From the NCBI RefSeq assembly GCF_028548475.1, contig NZ_JAQQLE010000003.1, forward strand, positions 124,001 through 188,000: a stretch of 64,000 bases of DNA. The letters are read 5' to 3'. The stretch is from Vogesella margarita (GTDB lineage Bacteria; Pseudomonadota; Gammaproteobacteria; Burkholderiales; Chromobacteriaceae). The translations under genes were made by a program, and so were the position numbers. Position 1 is the first letter of the stretch. Each line of letters begins with the position of its first letter. The notes beneath the pieces are model-generated. The model made no database searches, was not told the DNA's origin, and saw nothing but the letters and a program-made list of their open reading frames with translations. Below, piece by piece: positions 58,540-64,000 of the stretch.

Positions 58540-59439
58540 ATGAAAATTGCACTCGACCCCTATATGTACCGCCACCTGCCGCTGCCGGAGCTGGTGAAGA
58601 AAACCGCCGAGCTGGGCTACGACCAGATCGAGCTGGCACCGCGCGCCGACTTCCTCGACTGGTGGGTGATGCCGCGCGCCCACAAACAGCGCATCGCCGA
58701 GTTCAAGCGTGCGTTGCGCGACCATGGCGTCGGCCTTTCCACCCTGCAGCCGATGTACCGCTGGGCCAGTCCGTTCGAGGACGAGCGGCAGTGGGCGATG
58801 AAGTGCTGGAAAAAAGCCATCGAAGTGGCGGTGGAAATGGACTGCCGGCTGATGATCTCCGAATTCGGCCGTGGCGCCTCGCCGGAGCGCTCGGTCGGCC
58901 AGGGTGCCGGCGCCAACACCAAGGAAATGTGCGAGGCCGCGTGGTGGCGCTCGATGGAAGAGCTGCTGCCGATCTTCGAGCGCGAAGACATCACCCTGTC
59001 GGTGGAGCCGCACCCGGAGGACTGGGTGGAAACCCTGGCCCCGGCGCTGGACATCGTGCGCGTGCTCGGCTCGGACAAGGTCAAGCTGTCCTACATCGCG
59101 CCGCACACCTTCTACTACGGCGACGACATGGCCGCCATGCTGCGTGACGCCGCGCCGGTGCTGGCGCACGTGCGCGTGGCCGACACCTTCAACCACAAGG
59201 CCAGCTCGCAGCTGCGCTACATCGTCAACCCGCCGGGATCCAGCCACATCCGCGTGCACCAGCACCTGAACATCGGCGAGGGAGAGATCGACTGGGACGT
59301 GTTCTTCGCCACCCTGGCCGAGATCGGCTTCGACGGCGTGCTGTCGTCCTGCGTGTTTGCGTGGGAAGAACGCGCCGACGAGTCCTCGCGCTTCATGCGC
59401 AAAGAGATCCAGCGCTACCTCGACAAGTACCAACGCTAA
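58540..59439 (+). CDS. iolH: IolH-like TIM-barrel protein of inositol catabolism
   Basis: TIM-barrel protein of 299 residues. The start MKIALDPYMYRHLPLPELV and the segments ELAPRADFLDWW and HVRVADTFNHKASSQLRYI match IolH, whose exact reaction in the pathway is not settled. Metal-site candidates lie in SVEPHPEDW and HQHLNIGEGEIDW. GGAGGAG precedes the ATG. It is first in the rightward iolH-iolI-iolG operon. Confidence 0.85.
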   Translation: MKIALDPYMYRHLPLPELVKKTAELGYDQIELAPRADFLDWWVMPRAHKQRIAEFKRALRDHGVGLSTLQPMYRWASPFEDERQWAMKCWKKAIEVAVEMDCRLMISEFGRGASPERSVGQGAGANTKEMCEAAWWRSMEELLPIFEREDITLSVEPHPEDWVETLAPALDIVRVLGSDKVKLSYIAPHTFYYGDDMAAMLRDAAPVLAHVRVADTFNHKASSQLRYIVNPPGSSHIRVHQHLNIGEGEIDWDVFFATLAEIGFDGVLSSCVFAWEERADESSRFMRKEIQRYLDKYQR

Positions 59440-59446
59440 GGCACCA

Positions 59447-59546
59447 CTCACAAAACCCCTGATGCTGCGTTGCGCCGCCTTGTCGTACTAGTTGTACTGC
59501 CTGCGGCGGCGCGCCTTGCCTCAGCCATTGCATTGGGTTTTGTGAG
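59447..59546. repeat. Long imperfect palindrome (REP/MITE-like) between iolH and iolI
   Basis: Outer arms CTCACAAAACCC (59447-59458) and GGGTTTTGTGAG (59535-59546) are a perfect 12-base inverted repeat. Inside, GCGCCGCC (59472-59479) faces GGCGGCGC (59505-59512) around a GTACTAGTTGTAC core. The rest of the 185-base gap before iolI holds only its ribosome site. Confidence 0.7.
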
Positions 59547-59624
59547 CCGTGCTCTGTTTAGACCTCCCCGTGCCGCCACGGGGCTGGCCCCGCTTTGCCC
59601 GAAAACCAGAAGGAGACACCGAAC

Positions 59625-60443
59625 ATGAGCCGCATCGACTTTGCCATCAACCGCATCAGCGCACCGCGCCTGTCGTTCCAGGACTACCTGGCCATGTGCC
59701 AGCGCCTGGGCGTATCCACCATCGAGATCCGCAACGACCTGAACGGCGTGGAAATCAGCGACGGCACCGACCCGGCCGCCATCCGCGACGCCGCGCAGGC
59801 CGCCAACATCCGCATCCGCTCCATCAACGCGCTGTACCCGTTCGATGTATTCGATGCCGACCTGCAGGCGCGCGCGGTGAAGCTGGCCGCCTACGCCCGC
59901 GACTGCGGCGCCGAGGCGCTGGTGATGTGCCCGCTCAACAGCTGGGAAGACAAGCGCAGCGCCAGCGAGCGCTACCGCGACCTGGTCAGCGCGCTGAAGC
60001 AGCTGCGCCCGATCCTGGACGACCACGGCATTACCGGTCTGGTGGAACCGCTGGGCTTCGAGGAATGCTCGCTGCGTCGCAAGTCCGACGCGGTGAAAGC
60101 GATTTTCGATGCCGCCGGCGAGCGCCACTACCAACTGGTGCACGACACCTTCCACCACCACCTGTCCGGCGAAGACATCTTCTATCCGGAGCTGACCGGC
60201 CTGGTGCACATCTCCGGCGTGGAATCGACCGAGCTGGCCGACAACCAGATGCGTGACGGCCACCGCGTGCTGGTCGGTGATGCCGACCGCCTGGGCAACC
60301 TGCGCCAGCTGGCCATCCTGCTGCAGCGCGGCTACGACGGCGTGGTGTCGTTCGAGCCGTTCGCCGCCGAGATCATGGAAGCGGCCGACAGCGAGGCGCT
60401 GCTGCGCAGCAGCATGGACTACATCCGCCACTCGCTGACCTGA
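59625..60443 (+). CDS. iolI: 2-keto-myo-inositol isomerase IolI-like
   Basis: TIM-barrel isomerase of 272 residues similar to IolI, which interconverts inososes (2-keto-myo-inositol and 1-keto-D-chiro-inositol). Metal ligands: GLVEPLGFEECSLRR, QLVHDTFHHHLSGED, HISGV and a C-terminal VVSFEPFA. The ATG at 59625 has AAGGAG 9 bases upstream. It allows D-chiro-inositol, the demethylation product of pinitol, to enter the pathway. Confidence 0.85.
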   Translation: MSRIDFAINRISAPRLSFQDYLAMCQRLGVSTIEIRNDLNGVEISDGTDPAAIRDAAQAANIRIRSINALYPFDVFDADLQARAVKLAAYARDCGAEALVMCPLNSWEDKRSASERYRDLVSALKQLRPILDDHGITGLVEPLGFEECSLRRKSDAVKAIFDAAGERHYQLVHDTFHHHLSGEDIFYPELTGLVHISGVESTELADNQMRDGHRVLVGDADRLGNLRQLAILLQRGYDGVVSFEPFAAEIMEAADSEALLRSSMDYIRHSLT

Positions 60444-60455
60444 GCCGCAACACAA

Positions 60456-60488
60456 CAAGGTTGGCCGCAAGCGCTGCGGCCAACCTTG
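60456..60488. repeat. Inverted pair of the GTTGGCCGCA repeat between iolI and iolG
   Basis: CAAGGTTGGCCGCA (60456-60469) and TGCGGCCAACCTTG (60475-60488) are 14-base perfect inverted arms with a 5-base loop, 13 bases past the iolI stop and without a U-run. Confidence 0.9.
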
Positions 60489-60520
60489 ACCCGACAGCAA
60501 CAACACCAACAACCACATAG

Positions 60521-61546
<1,026 letters not shown>

Positions 61547-61664
61547 GCGATAAAACCGCCGCCGGCTGCCGCGCGATCCCTGTCAGGGTGACGGCGGCCG
61601 GTGCGCTGTTGCGTGACAGGTACAAGAAACAGCCAGTCAAAATTTTCTATTGAATTACTATTTG

Positions 61665-61678
61665 AGAAATTTATTTCT
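61665..61678. promoter_or_regulatory. Candidate IolR operator upstream of the second inositol dehydrogenase
   Basis: AGAAATTTATTTCT lies in AT-rich DNA about 93 bases before the ATG at 61771. The 224-base gap also contains a GC-rich stretch after iolG with no clear terminator. Confidence 0.75.
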
Positions 61679-61770
61679 AAACATATACTGCGCTGACAAC
61701 ACAGGCCCACCCGCAACGGGTGTCAGCGCAGAATGGTCTGCGCGAGGCTGATAATTTCCCGGAGACCACC

Positions 61771-62757
61771 ATGATCGACGTAGCCCTGTTCGGCGCTGGC
61801 CGTATCGGCAAGATTCACGCGGCCAACCTGTTTGCGCACCAAGGCGTGCGCCTGAAATACGTGGTGGATACCCACGCCCCGTCCGCCGCCGCGCTGGCCG
61901 AACAGTACGGCGCCAGCGTGACCGACACCGACACCGCGCTGAACGATAGCAGCGTCGGCGCCGTCATCATCGCCAGCAGCACCGACACCCACGCCGAGCT
62001 GATCCTGCGCGCCGCCGGCGCCGGCAAGGCCATCTTCTGCGAGAAGCCGGTCGATCTGGATCTGGCCCGTGCCCGCGACTGCGCCGCCGCGGTGGCTGCG
62101 GCCAAGGTGCCGTGCCTGATCGGCTTCCAGCGCCGCTACGACCCGACCTTCGCCGCGGTGAAAGCGCGCATCGACGCCGGCGAGATCGGCAGCCCGGAAA
62201 TGCTCATCGTCACCAGCCGCGACCCGGGCGCTCCGCCGGTGGACTACATCAAGCGCTCCGGCGGCATCTTCAAGGACATGCTGATCCACGACTTCGACAT
62301 CTGCCGCTGGATCCTGGCCGATGAGGTGGTAAGCGTGCACGCCAGCGCCAGCGTGCTGACCGACCCGGCCATCGCCGATGCCGGCGATGCCGACTGCACC
62401 GCGGTGACGCTGCGCACCAGGAGCGGCCGCCTGTGCCAGATCAACACCACCCGCCGCGCCGCCTACGGCTACGACCAGCGCTTCGAGGTGCAGGGCAGCC
62501 TCGGCATGCTGCAGGCCGGCAATCACCGCCCGACCGAAGTGACCGCCTTTGGCAACAAGCAGGTCAGCACCGACCTGCCGGAACACTTCTTCCTGGAACG
62601 CTACCAGGCCGCTTACGCCGGCGAGATGGCGCACTTCTTCCGCGTCATCACCCAGGGCGAAACGCCGCGCACCACGGTGCAGGATGGCGTGAAGGCGCTG
62701 GAACTGGCCGACGCCGCCACCCGCTCGTGGCAAGAAGGCCGCGTCATCGCCCTGTAA
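61771..62757 (+). CDS. Inositol 2-dehydrogenase, rhizobial IdhA type
   Basis: Gfo/Idh dehydrogenase of 328 residues. The sequence follows the proteobacterial IolG/IdhA subtype: DVALFGAGRIGKIHAANL, CEKPVDLDLARAR, GFQRRYDPTF, VTSRDPGAPPVDYIKRSGG and IHDFDICRW, with RRAAYGYDQRFEVQGSLGM. The ATG at 61771 follows CGGAGACCACC; an open frame from 61720 adds unlikely residues. It has its own IolR-type operator, so it may be the main myo-inositol dehydrogenase, with the other as D-chiro or secondary enzyme. Confidence 0.93.
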   Translation: MIDVALFGAGRIGKIHAANLFAHQGVRLKYVVDTHAPSAAALAEQYGASVTDTDTALNDSSVGAVIIASSTDTHAELILRAAGAGKAIFCEKPVDLDLARARDCAAAVAAAKVPCLIGFQRRYDPTFAAVKARIDAGEIGSPEMLIVTSRDPGAPPVDYIKRSGGIFKDMLIHDFDICRWILADEVVSVHASASVLTDPAIADAGDADCTAVTLRTRSGRLCQINTTRRAAYGYDQRFEVQGSLGMLQAGNHRPTEVTAFGNKQVSTDLPEHFFLERYQAAYAGEMAHFFRVITQGETPRTTVQDGVKALELADAATRSWQEGRVIAL

Positions 62758-62883
62758 ATCATTGCCATACCTGCTTGCAACCTCAGACAAGCCCGGAACT
62801 GTCGCGTGACAGCGGCCTGCATAGCCGCTCATGGACGATAGGAACGGCAGCGCCGCGCTTGCCGCAAGCAAGGCTGGCACCCA

Positions 62884-63915
62884 ATGCATAAGGACAGACC
62901 CGTGACTACAGTACGTATCGCCATCGTCGGCCTCGGCCGCCTCGGCCGCCGCCATGCGGCCAACCTGCAACAAACCCACGGCGCGCAACTCGTTGCCGCC
63001 TGCAGCCCGGTCGCCGAGGAACGCGACTGGGCCGCCACCGCCCTGCCCGGCATCACCCTGTATCAGGACTACGACGCGGTACTGCAAGACAGCAATGTCG
63101 ATGCAGTATTCCTGGTGACCCCCACCTCGCTGCACGCCGAACAGATCATTGCCGCGCTGAAGGCCGGCAAGCACGTGTTCTGCGAAAAGCCGCTGGCACT
63201 GAACGTGGAAGACTGCCTGGCGGTGGAGGAAGAAGCTGCGCGTCACCCGCAGCTGAAAGTGATGATCGGCTTCGTACGCCGCTTCGATGCCAGCTACCGC
63301 GACGCCGCCGACAAACTGGCCGCCGGCAGCGTCGGCCGCCCCTACCTGTTGCGCTCGCAGACCTGCGACCGTAACGACGAATCCGGCTTCTTCGTGCGCT
63401 TCTCCGCCAGCAGCGGCGGCATCTTCATGGATTGCAGCATCCACGACATCGACCTCGCGCGCTGGCTGCTGGGCAACCCGCAACCGAAACGGGTCTGGGC
63501 CACCGGCACCAATGCGCTGCACCCGGCGCTGGCCGAGCACCAGGACGTGGACAACGGCGTGGCAATGTGCGAGTTCGAAGGCGGCCAGCTGGCCTGCTTC
63601 TACGCCTCGCGCACCCAGGCCCACGGCCACGAGACGCTCACCGAAATCTTCGCCACCGAAGGCCGCCTGACGGTGGGCGCCAACCCGCGCGCCAACCGGG
63701 TGGAAATCAGCGATGCGCACGGCGTGCGCAACGAATGCGTGCAGGACTTCTACCAGCGCTTTGCCGAGGCCTTTGTCACCGAGGCACAGGTTTTCGTGGA
63801 CACCATCCGGGAAAACCGCCCATCGCCGGTCACGCTGGCAGACGCACGCGAAGCCACCCGCATTGGCCTGGCCATCACCCAGGCGTTCCGCAGCGGCGAG
63901 GCGGTCAGCCTGTAA
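62884..63915 (+). CDS. Gfo/Idh-family dehydrogenase, possibly scyllo-inositol dehydrogenase
   Basis: Dehydrogenase of 343 residues with Rossmann motif IAIVGLGRLGRRHAANL, CEKPLALNVEDC, GFVRRFDASYRDA and IHDIDLARWLLG. The start and the GLGRLGRxHA text resemble IolX-type scyllo-inositol dehydrogenases, which would fit cyclitol use, but the substrate cannot be fixed by sequence. A GTG at 62902 (giving MTTVRIAIVGLG) competes with the ATG at 62884. It lies 126 bases after the previous dehydrogenase. Confidence 0.85.
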   Translation: MHKDRPVTTVRIAIVGLGRLGRRHAANLQQTHGAQLVAACSPVAEERDWAATALPGITLYQDYDAVLQDSNVDAVFLVTPTSLHAEQIIAALKAGKHVFCEKPLALNVEDCLAVEEEAARHPQLKVMIGFVRRFDASYRDAADKLAAGSVGRPYLLRSQTCDRNDESGFFVRFSASSGGIFMDCSIHDIDLARWLLGNPQPKRVWATGTNALHPALAEHQDVDNGVAMCEFEGGQLACFYASRTQAHGHETLTEIFATEGRLTVGANPRANRVEISDAHGVRNECVQDFYQRFAEAFVTEAQVFVDTIRENRPSPVTLADAREATRIGLAITQAFRSGEAVSL

Positions 63916-64000
63916 CGGTTTTGTTGCAGCAATTGGGGCTTGTGTACGTCCGGTAGCATGACGGCGTGAGCAAGCCCCTCCCTCTCCCTGGTACGAGACC
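63916..64000. other. Right end of window, no feature seen
   Basis: 85 bases after the last dehydrogenase stop. No start, terminator or repeat copy was recognised before the edge. Confidence 0.6.

Noticed and set aside
61723-63720. 665-codon open frame on the minus strand
   Set aside because: It is antisense to two well-supported dehydrogenases and spans their intergenic gap.

Overview
The window is GC-rich DNA from a Gram-negative, flagellated bacterium. Gene content and protein style (fliEFGHIJKLM with a sigma54 regulator, FbpABC, LpxH, LctP) fit a betaproteobacterium of the Neisseriales/Chromobacteriaceae type, such as the Vogesella/Chromobacterium group; the genus cannot be fixed from sequence alone. 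No rRNA, tRNA, CRISPR array, transposase or integrase was seen.

Layout. 1-9.7 kb: a leftward flagellar operon, fliE-F-G-H-I-J-K-L-M (fliM cut by the window edge), preceded by a FleR/FlrC-like sigma54 activator. 9.7-13 kb: a stand-alone CheB methylesterase domain, a low-molecular-weight tyrosine phosphatase and uvrB. 13.1-20 kb: a PbpG-type endopeptidase, the iron(III) transporter fbpABC behind a candidate Fur box, and FlgP/FlgT-like flagellar envelope proteins. 20.1-29 kb: two cyclophilins, lpxH, L-lactate permease, the ydbH-ynbE-ydbL envelope operon and an HD-GYP-type protein. 29.2-33.5 kb: an Lrp-linked operon of two M20 hydrolases around a diaminopropionate ammonia-lyase. 33.6-63.9 kb: a large cyclitol (inositol) catabolic island.

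The inositol island holds a complete myo-inositol pathway: an ABC importer (binding protein, double ATPase, permease), two different IolG-type dehydrogenases, IolE, IolD, IolB, an IolC fused to a DUF2090 (IolJ-like aldolase) domain, IolA/MmsA, IolH, IolI and an RpiR-type IolR. Matching 14-18 bp palindromes (AGAAATTWATTTCT) stand before iolC/iolR, the binding-protein gene, iolD and the iolG block, and look like the IolR regulon. Next to it lies a leftward operon encoding a MocD-like diiron oxygenase, a MocE-like Rieske ferredoxin, a MocF-like reductase and a TIM-barrel protein. In rhizobia mocDEF removes the O-methyl group from the rhizopine 3-O-methyl-scyllo-inosamine and feeds the inositol pathway, so this island probably handles a methylated cyclitol. 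A further operon (Hyi-like isomerase, Gfo/Idh dehydrogenase, orphan binding protein) and three LacI regulators, each beside its own palindromic operator(s), suggest several cyclitols converge on one core pathway.

The most unusual signal runs across the whole window: the 10-mer GTTGGCCGCA (or its complement), within a longer consensus AAGGTTGGCCGCAA, occurs about 40 times, in genes and between them, and is often paired as perfect inverted repeats at gene ends. This behaves like a DNA-uptake-sequence family but is unrelated to the known Neisseria DUS dialects.
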